From NCBI RefSeq assembly GCF_002999235.1, contig NZ_CP027236.1, positions 62,001 to 126,000 of the forward strand: 64,000 bases of DNA, read 5' to 3'. The position numbers and the translations under genes are program-made. The notes below the pieces were generated by a model. That model was not told where the DNA came from. It was given only the letters and a program-made list of their open reading frames with translations, and searched no databases. Source of the DNA: Actinomyces sp. oral taxon 897 (GTDB lineage Bacteria > Actinomycetota > Actinomycetes > Actinomycetales > Actinomycetaceae). Below, one piece after another: positions 43,501 to 51,933 of the stretch. Each line of letters opens with the position of its first letter. Within the stretch, counting starts at the first letter, position 1.

Positions 43501-43962
43501 TCAGTCCCAGGTCACCAGGGCGTCCCCGGCGGCGACCTGCGTGCCGGGTGCGGTGAGCCCCAGCGTGGTCTCCTCGGCCTCCAGGAGGATGACGGGGACC
43601 ACCGGGTCCAGGCCCCTGGCCTGGACCGCGTCCGGGTCCCAGGTGACCATGGGGTCGCCGACGGACACCGTGGCGCCCTCCGCGGTGTGGACGGTGAAGC
43701 CCTCCCCGGCCAGGGACACCGTGTCCAGGCCCAGGTGGACCAGGACACCGCGCCCCCGGGGGCTGGTGACCACGAAGGCGTGCGGGTGGACCTTGGCGAC
43801 CGTGCCGTCGATGGGGGACACGGCCGTGACCTGGCCGGGCCCGCCCGTCCTCGGGTCCAGGGCCAGGCCGGGCCCGACGATCTTGGCGGAGAAGACCGGG
43901 TCCGGGACGTCCTCGACGGCCAGCACCCGGCCGGGCAGGGGCGCGCGGACGACCAGGCTCAT
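43501..43962 (-). CDS. crr: PTS EIIA, glucose family (Crr type)
   Basis: 153 residues. The two active-site histidines are His61 (KVHPHAFVV) and the phosphorylated His76 (GVLVHLGLDTV). VTAVSPIDGTV is the usual opening of the fold. It receives phosphate from HPr and gives it to the IIB proteins; free IIA may also act in regulation. ATG 43962 overlaps the stop of the upstream IIB (ATGA). Separate IIA, IIB and IIC genes are the arrangement known from Streptomyces GlcNAc uptake (crr, nagF, nagE2). Confidence 0.92.
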   Translation of the reverse strand: MSLVVRAPLPGRVLAVEDVPDPVFSAKIVGPGLALDPRTGGPGQVTAVSPIDGTVAKVHPHAFVVTSPRGRGVLVHLGLDTVSLAGEGFTVHTAEGATVSVGDPMVTWDPDAVQARGLDPVVPVILLEAEETTLGLTAPGTQVAAGDALVTWD

Positions 43963-44189
43963 CGGAGGTCCTCGATGTCCTCCGCGATCGTGTCCGCGTT
44001 GGGGCCGACGACGACCTGGACGGCGTCGCCCACGCGCACGACGCCGTGGGCGCCGGCGGCCTTGAGTGCCTGGTCGTCCACGAGGGAGACGTCCTCCAGC
44101 TCGCAGCGGAGCCGGGTGATACAGGGCTCGATCTCGATAATGTTGTCGAACCCGCCGAGGGCGTCGACGATGCTCTGTGCCTGGGACAT
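43959..44189 (-). CDS. PTS EIIB, glucose/GlcNAc family (second copy)
   Basis: 76 residues. The active cysteine is Cys23 in IEPCITRLRCEL, followed by GAHGVVRVGDAVQVVVGPNAD. AGGAGAC precedes ATG 44189. Translationally coupled to the IIA gene behind it. Closer in sequence to the third copy at 44360 than to the one before malQ (all share PCITRLR and VVVGP). An operator-like TGGTCCATACCA lies 72 bp upstream, so the IIB-IIA pair may have its own regulated promoter. Confidence 0.92.
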   Translation of the reverse strand: MSQAQSIVDALGGFDNIIEIEPCITRLRCELEDVSLVDDQALKAAGAHGVVRVGDAVQVVVGPNADTIAEDIEDLR

Positions 44190-44260
44190 GGAAGTCTCCT
44201 TAGCGTCTGGGTTGCGTCAGTGCCGGCTGGGACCGGGAGCCGGGCGTCCTCGCCCGACAG

Positions 44261-44272
44261 TGGTCCATACCA
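44261..44272. promoter_or_regulatory. GntR operator candidate TGGTCCATACCA (copy 1)
   Basis: Differs from the two copies before gntR at one base. It lies upstream of the IIB-IIA pair, next to a TAGGAT -10-like element on the minus strand (44284-44279). Confidence 0.6.
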
Positions 44273-44359
44273 GTCCACATCCTAGCGTGGTCACGGTGCG
44301 TGCGCACCTGCCGGGGCCTCAGGGCGTCGGTGCCCCGCAGGGCGCCGGGGGCTTCCCCC

Positions 44360-44614
44360 TCAGGGCGCCGGGGTCTCCTCGCCCCAGATGAGGTCCGCCA
44401 GGTCCGAGGCGATGGTGTCCGCGTTGGGGCCCACGACGACCTGGACCACGTGCCCCGCGGCGGTGACCCCGTGGGCGCCGGTGCCCCGCAGGGCGGCGCG
44501 GTCCACGGCACCGGGGTCGTGGACCTCCGTGCGCAGCCGGGTGATGCACGGTTCGATGGTGTCGATGTTCTCCGCGCCTCCCAGCGCGGCGACCAGTCGA
44601 TCGAGGTTGATCAT
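44360..44614 (-). CDS. PTS EIIB, glucose/GlcNAc family (third copy)
   Basis: 84 residues with Cys23 in IEPCITRLRTEV, GAHGV, VQVVVGPNADTIASDL and an extra tail (IWGEETPAP). ATG 44614 overlaps the gntR stop (ATGA) and has AGGAG upstream, so it is translated with the regulator. Having one IIB joined to the regulator and another joined to IIA suggests different sugars or dosage; which one serves the nearby IIC is unknown. Confidence 0.9.
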   Translation of the reverse strand: MINLDRLVAALGGAENIDTIEPCITRLRTEVHDPGAVDRAALRGTGAHGVTAAGHVVQVVVGPNADTIASDLADLIWGEETPAP

Positions 44615-45384
44615 GAGGCGCTCCTGGTGTCTGGTGCGGTTCTGGGGCGGGTGGTGCGACCTGTGGGCTGGGGGGCCGACACCGGGACCCACAGGGTGTA
44701 CCGGTCGGCACGGTACAGGGAGCGGGAGTAGTCCACGACGTGGTGCTCGTGGAAGGTGCGCCGGGTGATGTCCAGGGCGGGCGCCCCGACGGTCACGCCC
44801 AACAGGGTGGCCTCCTCGCGGGTGACCACGTGGCCCGCGATGACGTCCTCGCCCCACTGGGGGTCGAACCCCGCCGCCGTCAGGCTGGAGTACACCGAGG
44901 CGGGCGGGCCGGGCTCCAGGAGCGCGGGCAGCAGGTGGGCCGGGATCCAGTTCTCCTCGATGGCCATGGGGATGGAGTCCGCCGTCAGCAGGCGGCGCAG
45001 GTGGTGGGTGGGGGCGGCGGGCTCGGCCTCCAGGGCCTGGGCGACCACCGGCGGGGCGGGGGCCGTCTCCATGGTCAGGACGACGACGCCGGGCGTCATG
45101 CCGCGGCGGCGCATCTCCTCGCTGAAGGAGGTCAGGCGGGGCTGGAGGTCCAGCTTGGGGGGCGCCACGAAGGTGCCCCTGCCCTGGTGGCGCTCCAGGA
45201 CGCCGTCGACAATGAGGGTGTCAATGGCCTGGCGCACCGTCATGCGGGAGACGGAGAAGGTCTCGCACAGCTCGCGCTCGGAGGGCAGCGGGGCGCCGGG
45301 CTCCAGGCCCTGGGCGATCAGGCCGAGGAGGTACTCGCGGACTCGTAGGTACTTGGAGGTGGGGCGTCTGGGCATCATCACCAT
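44611..45384 (-). CDS. GntR/HutC-family regulator, DasR-like
   Basis: 257 residues. The N-terminal winged helix reads YLLGLIAQGLEPGAPLPSER, then SVSRMTVRQAIDTLIVDGVLER and the GRGTFVA signature of the family. From about residue 85 a UTRA ligand domain of the HutC branch follows (AEDM-like SFSEEMRRRG, PMAIEENWIP, YSRSLYRADRY), as in DasR/NagR, which sense amino-sugar phosphates. GGGAGG lies before ATG 45384; GTG 45381 or ATG 45378 are possible starts. Palindromes TGGTCCRTACCA before its own gene and the PTS genes are the likely binding sites. Confidence 0.88.
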   Translation of the reverse strand: MVMMPRRPTSKYLRVREYLLGLIAQGLEPGAPLPSERELCETFSVSRMTVRQAIDTLIVDGVLERHQGRGTFVAPPKLDLQPRLTSFSEEMRRRGMTPGVVVLTMETAPAPPVVAQALEAEPAAPTHHLRRLLTADSIPMAIEENWIPAHLLPALLEPGPPASVYSSLTAAGFDPQWGEDVIAGHVVTREEATLLGVTVGAPALDITRRTFHEHHVVDYSRSLYRADRYTLWVPVSAPQPTGRTTRPRTAPDTRSAS

Positions 45385-45446
45385 TGTCCTCCCGGCGGGC
45401 GGGGAGGGTGTCGGGACGGGTGGGGCCGGGCCGACCAGGCGGCGTC

Positions 45447-45458
45447 TGGTCCGTACCA
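45447..45458. promoter_or_regulatory. GntR operator candidate TGGTCCGTACCA (copy 2)
   Basis: Part of a 19-bp block, GTCTGGTCCGTACCACCGT, repeated 52 bp further on. It lies 63 bp upstream of gntR, in the gntR-IIC divergent region (45385-45941), which otherwise holds no gene. Confidence 0.65.
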
Positions 45459-45498
45459 CCGTACCGGAGAGGACCGGGGCGTGGGCACGGACCCAGTC

Positions 45499-45510
45499 TG
45501 GTCCGTACCA
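45499..45510. promoter_or_regulatory. GntR operator candidate TGGTCCGTACCA (copy 3)
   Basis: Identical core to copy 2, in the same orientation and with the same flanks (GTCTGGTCCGTACCACTGT). The 52-bp distance is close to five helical turns, which suits binding on one face or looping. Confidence 0.65.
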
Positions 45511-45801
45511 CTGTGCCCGACTGCGAGCAGCCGGGGCGGTACGGCTGGTGCGAGCACCGCCGTCCCTCCGCGGGACCGGTCCTGACCGGCTCTGACCAGC
45601 CCAGATAGGCGGCTCCTGGTTCCCGGGCCCCGGTGCCGGCGGCCCCGTGCCCCGGAGCCGGGTTCCGCTGACCCGCCCTCCGGGGCCCGGCAGCGGACCA
45701 GGTGGTCTACCGGAGGGCGCAGAGGAGGGCAAAAAAGTGAGATATGTCATGTTATCAATGATTGGTCTTGTCGCTATTTGGTCGTTAAGGTGCAGGGCCG
45801 C

Positions 45802-45850
45802 TTGACATGTACAGCGAGATCGGCTTTGCTGGAAGCGGTGGTCCAGACAT
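45802..45850 (+). promoter_or_regulatory. Promoter and operator-like site of the PTS IIC gene
   Basis: A perfect -35 element, TTGACA (45802-45807), is followed after 17 bp by a weak -10, TTTGCT (45825-45830). TGGTCCAGACAT at 45839-45850, just behind the expected transcript start, resembles the DasR site TGGTCTAGACCA at 9 of 12 positions. A further half-site TGGTCTTG is at 45763. Confidence 0.5.
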
Positions 45851-45941
45851 GTTCGACGTCGAGCGGTCCGGGCCCGCCGTCCCCGAGGGCGGTTCCCACT
45901 GGCGTGGCGCAGGTGCCGCGCCGTCCCGAACGGAGAACAAC

Positions 45942-47285
45942 GTGACAACAAGGAAAAAGGGCGGCGTCTTCGCGGTCGCCCAGCGGCTCGGTCGCTCGTT
46001 GATGCTGCCGATCGCGACCCTGCCCGCCGCAGGCCTCCTCCTGCGCCTGGGGCAGGACGACATGCTCGGCAAGGACGGCCTGTCCTCCCCGCTGCCCTGG
46101 CTGGAGCCCGTGGCCAAGGTCCTGGCCGCCGCCGGTGGCGCGGTCTTCGACAACCTGCCCCTCATCTTCGCCGTGGGCGTGGCCATCGGCTTCGCCAGGA
46201 AGTCGGACGGATCCACCGGTGTGGCGGGCCTGTTCGGCTACCTGGTGCTCAAGGGCGTGCTCGGCGCCCTGGCCCCCTACTGGGGCGCCGCCCCCAAGGA
46301 GGGCGATGACCCGGTCATTAACTACGGGGTGCTGGCCGGTATCATTATCGGTGTCGTGGCCGCCCTGCTGTGGCAGAGGTACTACCGTATCAAGCTGCCT
46401 GACTGGCTGGCCTTCTTCGGCGGGCGCCGCTTCGTCCCGATCGTCACCTCACTGGCCGCCATTGTCGTGGCCCTGGTGCTGGGCGCCGTCTACCCGGCCT
46501 TTAACTGGCTCATTAACGAGCAGCTCGGCGGCTGGCTCATGCGCGCGGGTACCGAGGGCGGCGCCGCCGGCGCCCTGGCCGTCCTCGTCTTCGGCACCAT
46601 TAACCGCCTGCTCATCCCCCTCGGTCTGCACCACCTGCTCAACTCCGTGCCGTGGTTCCAGCTCGGCAACTGCACCAACGCCAAGGGTGAGGCCATGCAC
46701 GGCGACCTGACCTGCTTCTTCAACGGCGTGGACGGCACCAACGCCTGGACCGGCAGCTTTATGACCGGCTTCTTCCCCATTATGATGTTCGCCCTGCCGG
46801 CCGCGGCCCTGGCCATCTGGCACACCGCCAGGTCCTCCAAGCGCAAGGCCACCGGGGCCCTCATGGTCTCCGTGGCCCTGACCGCCTTCCTCACCGGCGT
46901 CACCGAGCCCCTGGAGTACGCCTTCGCCTACGTGGCCTTCCCGCTCTACGCCGTCCACGCGGTGCTCACCGGCACCTCGCTGGCGGTGGTCAACGAGCTG
47001 GGCATCAAGGACGGATTCTCCTTCTCGGCCGGCGCGATCGACTACGTGCTCAACTTCGGCAAGTCCGCCGAGCTCTCCGGCGGCGTCCTCAACGGCCCTG
47101 TCCTGCTGGCGGTTATCGGCCTGGTCTACGCCGTCATCTACTACTTCCTCTTCCGGTTCCTCATTGTCAGGTTCGACTTCAGGACCCCCGGGCGTGAGGA
47201 GGACGACGTGGACGCCTTCACCACCGCCCAGGCCCAGGCCGCTGAGCGCACCGGCAAGAACGCCGAGGCTGCTCGCAGGGCCTGA
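45942..47285 (+). CDS. PTS EIIC permease, N-acetylglucosamine type (NagE-like)
   Basis: 447 residues, about ten membrane helices, IIC domain only. Marks are LMLPIATLPAAGLLLRLGQ, FDNLPLIFAVGVAIGFA, GLHHLLNSVPWFQ (the wording of GlcNAc rather than glucose permeases), FMTGFFPIMMFALPAAALA and TAFLTGVTEPLEY with the sugar-binding Glu. It imports the sugar while the separate IIB phosphorylates it. GTG 45942 has GGAG at good spacing; earlier starts add a non-hydrophobic leader running over the operator. GlcNAc is inferred from the motif; glucose remains possible. Confidence 0.9.
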   Translation: MTTRKKGGVFAVAQRLGRSLMLPIATLPAAGLLLRLGQDDMLGKDGLSSPLPWLEPVAKVLAAAGGAVFDNLPLIFAVGVAIGFARKSDGSTGVAGLFGYLVLKGVLGALAPYWGAAPKEGDDPVINYGVLAGIIIGVVAALLWQRYYRIKLPDWLAFFGGRRFVPIVTSLAAIVVALVLGAVYPAFNWLINEQLGGWLMRAGTEGGAAGALAVLVFGTINRLLIPLGLHHLLNSVPWFQLGNCTNAKGEAMHGDLTCFFNGVDGTNAWTGSFMTGFFPIMMFALPAAALAIWHTARSSKRKATGALMVSVALTAFLTGVTEPLEYAFAYVAFPLYAVHAVLTGTSLAVVNELGIKDGFSFSAGAIDYVLNFGKSAELSGGVLNGPVLLAVIGLVYAVIYYFLFRFLIVRFDFRTPGREEDDVDAFTTAQAQAAERTGKNAEAARRA

Positions 47286-47359
47286 CCTCGGTCCCGTAAG
47301 GGCCTGCGTCCACCGTCGGTCCCAAGAGCCTCGGGGCCTGCCCGCCAAGGGCCTTGAGC

Positions 47360-47401
47360 ACGTGCGCGGGGCCGGATCCGCTGATCCGGCCCCGCGCACG
47401 T
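47360..47401. terminator. Bidirectional terminator, 19-bp perfect stem
   Basis: ACGTGCGCGGGGCCGGATC (47360-47378) pairs perfectly with 47383-47401 around loop CGCT, between the convergent IIC and pepN genes. It lacks a T tract. Confidence 0.87.
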
Positions 47402-47429
47402 CCGCCCCCGGGAACAGGGCGGGGATACC

Positions 47430-50024
47430 TCAGAGGATGGTGCGCGGCACGGAGGCCGCCTGGGCGGCGGCCACCCGGCGGGTGTCGTCCAGGTTCTCCG
47501 TCACAATGCGACGCAGGGCCGCGGGGGCGCCGGCGTGGGAGGCCAGCCAGTCCTCCAGCAGGCCCGTGGCCGCCTCCGCCTCCGCGCCCTCCTGGCCCAC
47601 CGCCGCCAGCGGCCACAGCCCCGACAGCAGGTTCTCCGCCATGTGGAAGGTCCGGGAGGACCAGATGCCGTCCACGATCTGCGGGTAGCGTCCCAGGAAG
47701 GGCACCAGGAGGGCCGGGTCGCCCTCCACGGTGGCCAGGCCGCGCAGGACCTTGACCTGGGTCTCGTTGGGCATGTCCGCGTCCTCCACCAGGGCCGTCC
47801 AGGTGGCCTCCTTGGCCTGCTCGGTCGGGACGGTGGCCCGAGCCTGGGCGGCGCGCTCACGGCCGGTGGTGGTCACGTCGCGTGCCTCCTCGACGGCGAT
47901 CTGCTCCTCGCCGTAGCGCCCCGAGGCCACCAGGCCGGTCAGGAGCTCCCAGCGCAGGTCCTGGTCAATGGTCAGGCCCACCAGGGTCTCCCCGCCGGTC
48001 AGGAGGGCCTCGACGGCGTCGACCTGCTCGGTGGTGGAGGCGTGGGCGGCCGCGGCCCGCACCAGCTGGAGCTGCTTGTCGCTGCCGGCGGCGGCCGTGC
48101 GGGCCAGGTGCAGGACCTTGCGGGCGGCCTCGGCGCGGGCGGTGGGACGCACCTGGGCGGGCAGGTAGAGCCCCAGGCAGGTCGAGACCCGGGCCAGGAG
48201 CCCCTGGACCACCGAGGAGTGCTCCTCCACCCGCAGGGCCGACAGGGCGGCGTCCAGGTAGTCCTGGGCCGAGGCCTCGGCGTCGCGCACCATGTCCCAG
48301 GCGGCGGCCAGGACGATGGAGCGGGGCAGGGACTCGGTGAAGGCGTCCACCCGCTCCAGGCCGGTGGCCAGGGAGGCCTCGTCCAGGCGGACCTTGGCGT
48401 AGGTGAGGTCGTCCTCGTTGAGCACGATGACGTCGGCCCGCCGGGTGCCCACGAGCTCGGGCACCGGCGTGCGCTCCCCGTCCACGTCCAGCTCCACGCG
48501 CCCGGTGCGCACCAGGGAGGTGGCGCCGTCGGCCTCCCGGAGGCTGTAGGAGCCGATGGCCAGGCGGTGGGGGCGCAGCGTGGCGGGGGAGCCGGCGGGG
48601 ATCTCCTGGAGGACGGCGAAGGAGGTGATGACCCCCTGGTCGTCGGTGACCACCTCGGGACGCAGGGTGGTCACCCCGGCCTCCTGCAGCCACAGCCTGG
48701 TCCAGGCGCCCAGGTCGCGCCCGCTGGTGGCCTCCAGCTCGGCCAGCAGGTCGGTCAGGGTGGCGTTGGCGTAGGCGTGGGCGGCCAGGTAGCGCTTGAT
48801 CCCGGCGAAGAAGTTGTCCCGGCCCACGTAGCCCACCAGGGCGGCCAGCACGGCGGCCCCCTTGGCGTAGGTGATGCCGTCGAAGTTGACCTCCACGTCG
48901 TGCAGGTCGTTGATCTCGGCGGCCACCGGGTGGGTGGAGGAGAGCTGGTCCTGGTTGTAGGCCCAGGCCTTCTCAATGGTCTGGAAGGTGGTCCAGGCGT
49001 CGGTGAAGCGGGTGGTCTCGGCCACGGCGAGGGTGGAGGTGTACTCGGCGAAGGACTCATTGAGCCACAGGTCGTTCCACCACCTCATGGTCACCAGGTC
49101 GCCGAACCACATGTGGGCCAGCTCGTGCAGGACGGTCACGGCCCGCCTCTCCACACGCGCCTGGACGGGCCGGGAGCGGAAGACGTAGTCGTCGCGGTGG
49201 GTCACGCACCCGGCGTTCTCCATGGCGCCCGCGTTGAACTCCGGCACGAAGATCTGGTCGTACTTGGCGAAGGCGTAGGGGGTGCCGAAGAGCTCCTCGT
49301 AGTAGGCCAGGCCCTTGCGGGTCATCTCCAGGATCTCCTCGGCGTCCAGGTACTCGGCCAGGGAGGCGCGGCAGTAGACGCCCAGGGGCACCACGCGGCC
49401 GTCGTCGGCCCGGTACTCGCTGGTGACGCCCGTGTAGGGGCCGGCCACGACGGCGGTGACGTAGGAGCTGAGCCGCTCGGTGGGGGCGAAGGCGAAGGTG
49501 TGGGCCCCCTCGGCGGCCGGGGTGGGCTCGGGCGTGGGGGAGTTGGACAGGACGGTCCACTCCTGGGGGGTGGTGACCGTGAAGGTGAAGGAGGCCTTGA
49601 GGTCGGGCTGCTCGAAGACGGCGTAGACACGGCGGGAGTCGGGGACCTCGAACTGGGTGTAGAGGTAGGTGGCGCCGTCAGCGGGGTCGGTGAAGCGGTG
49701 GAGGCCCTCGCCGGTGTGCATGTAGGCGCAGTCGGCCACGACGGTGAGCTCGTTGTCCTGCTCCAGGCCCGTCAGCGCGATGCGCGAGTCGGCGTAGACC
49801 TGGGCGGGGTCCAGGCGGCGGCCGTTGAGGGTGATCTCGTGGACGGCCGGGGCAATGAGGTCAATGAAGGTGGAGGCTCCCGGCGTGGCGGAGAAGCGGG
49901 CGGTCGTGGTGGAGCGGAAGGTGTCCTCACCACTGGTGAGGTCCAAGGTGACGTCGTAGGACCCGGTGCGCACGAGGGCGGCACGCTCTGCCGCCTCGAC
50001 GCGGGTCAGGTTCTGCCCTGGCAT
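47430..50024 (-). CDS. pepN: Aminopeptidase N (M1 family)
   Basis: 864 residues, the usual size of the actinobacterial cytosolic enzyme, which removes N-terminal residues from peptides. Substrate-anchoring GAMEN is at 266-270, and the zinc site is His300, His304 (HELAH) with Glu323 (LNESFAEY). A catalytic tyrosine is expected near 385. The long helical C-terminal domain (ERAP1-like) runs from about 540. ATG 50024 is chosen for AGGAG at 7 bp. Single gene, divergent from the PadR operon. Confidence 0.95.
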   Translation of the reverse strand: MPGQNLTRVEAAERAALVRTGSYDVTLDLTSGEDTFRSTTTARFSATPGASTFIDLIAPAVHEITLNGRRLDPAQVYADSRIALTGLEQDNELTVVADCAYMHTGEGLHRFTDPADGATYLYTQFEVPDSRRVYAVFEQPDLKASFTFTVTTPQEWTVLSNSPTPEPTPAAEGAHTFAFAPTERLSSYVTAVVAGPYTGVTSEYRADDGRVVPLGVYCRASLAEYLDAEEILEMTRKGLAYYEELFGTPYAFAKYDQIFVPEFNAGAMENAGCVTHRDDYVFRSRPVQARVERRAVTVLHELAHMWFGDLVTMRWWNDLWLNESFAEYTSTLAVAETTRFTDAWTTFQTIEKAWAYNQDQLSSTHPVAAEINDLHDVEVNFDGITYAKGAAVLAALVGYVGRDNFFAGIKRYLAAHAYANATLTDLLAELEATSGRDLGAWTRLWLQEAGVTTLRPEVVTDDQGVITSFAVLQEIPAGSPATLRPHRLAIGSYSLREADGATSLVRTGRVELDVDGERTPVPELVGTRRADVIVLNEDDLTYAKVRLDEASLATGLERVDAFTESLPRSIVLAAAWDMVRDAEASAQDYLDAALSALRVEEHSSVVQGLLARVSTCLGLYLPAQVRPTARAEAARKVLHLARTAAAGSDKQLQLVRAAAAHASTTEQVDAVEALLTGGETLVGLTIDQDLRWELLTGLVASGRYGEEQIAVEEARDVTTTGRERAAQARATVPTEQAKEATWTALVEDADMPNETQVKVLRGLATVEGDPALLVPFLGRYPQIVDGIWSSRTFHMAENLLSGLWPLAAVGQEGAEAEAATGLLEDWLASHAGAPAALRRIVTENLDDTRRVAAAQAASVPRTIL

Positions 50025-50181
50025 GGGGGGCTCCTGTCTGCAGATGGTTGTGGGCAAGGATTATGCGATTGGTCAGCGGGCGGACCCGGGTGGGCCAGGG
50101 TCTACCCGCAGGTTCTACCTCCCGGTGTGGCCGGGCTGGGGTGATTGTCTCACTGGTGCGGGCGCACGGACCACGTCTCTG

Positions 50182-50210
50182 TTGACGCCAGGTACCATGT
50201 AGTGCATACT
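50182..50210 (+). promoter_or_regulatory. Promoter of the PadR-ABC operon
   Basis: TTGACG (50182-50187), 17 bp, CATACT (50205-50210). TAGTGCATACTA at 50200-50211 is a short inverted repeat over the -10, where PadR could bind to repress itself. Confidence 0.6.
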
Positions 50211-50239
50211 AGTTGGTGTCACAAGGAAGGAGGTCGGAC

Positions 50240-50599
50240 ATGGCACGTCCTCAGGAGTCACAGCTCCGCAAGGGCGCGCTCGAGCTCGCCGTCCTGGCAC
50301 TCATCGCCCGTTCCGAGCCCACCGGCGCCTACGGGGGCGCCCTCGTCGAGCAGCTCGCGGCCCGCCCCACCCTCGCCGCGCCCCAGGGCACCGTCTACCC
50401 GCTCCTGTCCCGCCTGCGTCAGCAGGGGACCGTCGAGACCACCTGGCAGGAGTCGCCCACCGGCCCGCCCCGCCGCTACTACCGCCTCACGCCCGACGGC
50501 GTCCGGCGCCTGAGCGCCCAGCGCTCCACCTGGCAGGCCCTGACCTCGGACATGGCGGCCGTCCTGCGGGACCCCGCCGGAAAGGACACGCAGTCATGA
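50240..50599 (+). CDS. PadR-family transcriptional regulator
   Basis: 119 residues. The winged helix is typical: LRKGALELAVLALIARSEPT, GAYGGALVEQL, GTVYPLLSRLRQQGTVETTW and RRYYRLTPDG. PadR proteins usually repress an adjacent transporter operon and are released by a drug-like ligand. AGGAAGGAGG precedes ATG 50240. The stop overlaps the next ATG (ATGA), so it heads a five-gene operon ending with an ABC pair. Confidence 0.93.
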   Translation: MARPQESQLRKGALELAVLALIARSEPTGAYGGALVEQLAARPTLAAPQGTVYPLLSRLRQQGTVETTWQESPTGPPRRYYRLTPDGVRRLSAQRSTWQALTSDMAAVLRDPAGKDTQS

Positions 50600-51591
50600 G
50601 CACCACCCCGCGCGACCGCCACGACCCCCGCGGTACCACGAGCCCGGACGCCACGGGGCCGGCGCCCCGCACGCAGGCCGGGGAGACGGCCCAGGCGCCC
50701 GCCACGGCACCAGGCCGCCCGGCGGCACCGGACCCGCTGAGCGACTACGTCGCCCAGGTCCGCGCCCACCTCGGCGCGGCCGCGCCCGCCCTCGCCGAGG
50801 ACCTGGCCGAGCTCGACGCCTCCCTGCGTGAGACCGCGGACAGCCAGGGGTACCAGACGGCCCTGGCCGCCTACGGACCTGCCGCCGACTACGCCGCCGC
50901 CCTCAGGGGCAGCAGGGCGGCCGACGACCAGGCCGACCGTCCGGGGGAGCGCCCCCCGGTACGCCGCGTGCTCGGCGTGCCCACCGCCCTCAGCCCGCGG
51001 GGACTGGTCCACCGTGCCGCCCGGAGCTTCTCGCCGGCCGACCCCCTCCTGGTGCCCCGCGCCTACGGGATCGGCTGGGACGTCAACCTCGGGGCCCTGG
51101 CCGTGCGCGCCGGCCTGGCCCACCCCGACGACCTCGACGACGACCTGGACCTGGCCCCCGCCCAGATGACGGCCCTGAGCCTGGTCCCCGCCCTCCTGGC
51201 CCTGGGCGTCGCCGCGACGGGCACGCACTGGGCGCCCCGCGGCCCGCGGCAGGGACGTGCCGGCCGGGCCCCGGCAGGTGGCAGGGGGCCAGCCGTCGCC
51301 CTTCTGCCGCCCGCGCTCGCGGCCGCCGCCCTGGGTGCGGTCGACGTCCTGGGTGGCGCGTCCCTGCCCCAGCGTCTGGGGCACGCGGTCACCTCCGTGC
51401 TCCTGACCGGCGTCGGGGTCGCCGGGGCGCTCCAGCGCCGCCCCGGGGCCCGCTCCGCCCGCCTCACGCAGGCGGGGGTGGTGGCCGCCGCCGGTGCCCT
51501 GGCAGGCGGAGCCGCCGTCCTGACCCTGCGTGCCGCCGTGCACCGTGCCGTGCACGCCCAGCGCCCGCCCGCCCAGTCCACCCGCTCATGA
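50596..51591 (+). CDS. Membrane protein of PadR-linked operon (DUF1700-like N-terminus)
   Basis: 331 residues. After a disordered, proline/alanine-rich start comes DPLSDYVAQVRAHLGAAAPA with LAEDLAELDASLRE, the helical motif seen in proteins encoded next to PadR regulators (DUF1700/permease-prefix type). WDVNLGALAVRAGLAHPDD follows, then four or so membrane helices in the C-terminal half. Its function is unknown; the context suggests help or control for the ABC exporter. A GRPxx-rich charged loop separates two helices. Confidence 0.7.
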   Translation: MSTTPRDRHDPRGTTSPDATGPAPRTQAGETAQAPATAPGRPAAPDPLSDYVAQVRAHLGAAAPALAEDLAELDASLRETADSQGYQTALAAYGPAADYAAALRGSRAADDQADRPGERPPVRRVLGVPTALSPRGLVHRAARSFSPADPLLVPRAYGIGWDVNLGALAVRAGLAHPDDLDDDLDLAPAQMTALSLVPALLALGVAATGTHWAPRGPRQGRAGRAPAGGRGPAVALLPPALAAAALGAVDVLGGASLPQRLGHAVTSVLLTGVGVAGALQRRPGARSARLTQAGVVAAAGALAGGAAVLTLRAAVHRAVHAQRPPAQSTRS

Positions 51592-51603
51592 GAGGAAACC
51601 ACC

Positions 51604-51933
51604 ATGTCACCTGTCCTGCTGCCTGATGTCCTGCTGCCTGAGGCCGCGGGCCTGTCCCAGCCCAGCGGCCCCGTGCTCGCCGTGCTCGTCGTCGCCGTCG
51701 TCGTGGAGGTGGGGCTGGCGGCCACGGCCCTGTGGCGCTGGTGGCGCACGCCCACTGAGCGCCTGAGCGCCAACCGCTGGGTCTGGCTGGCCCTCATTGT
51801 GCTGCTGTCCCTGGTCGGCCCCCTGGCCTTCCTGGCCGCCGGGCGCCGCCCCGCACCCGCGACTGACCCCCGTAGGGCGGGGGCCGTACGCGCCGACGAC
51901 GCCGTCGCCGCCCTCTACGGGAGCGAGCGGTGA
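51604..51933 (+). CDS. Small PLDc_N-type membrane protein
   Basis: 109 residues with two membrane helices (VLAVLVVAVVVEVGLAATALW and WVWLALIVLLSLVGPLAFLA) and the conserved WR..P..RLSANRWVW and FLAAGRRP motifs of the phospholipase D N-terminal family, which on its own has no enzyme domain. Such proteins often accompany ABC-2 exporters and PadR regulators. It starts 12 bp behind the preceding gene, and the next gene overlaps its stop by four bases (GTGA). Confidence 0.82.
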   Translation: MSPVLLPDVLLPEAAGLSQPSGPVLAVLVVAVVVEVGLAATALWRWWRTPTERLSANRWVWLALIVLLSLVGPLAFLAAGRRPAPATDPRRAGAVRADDAVAALYGSER

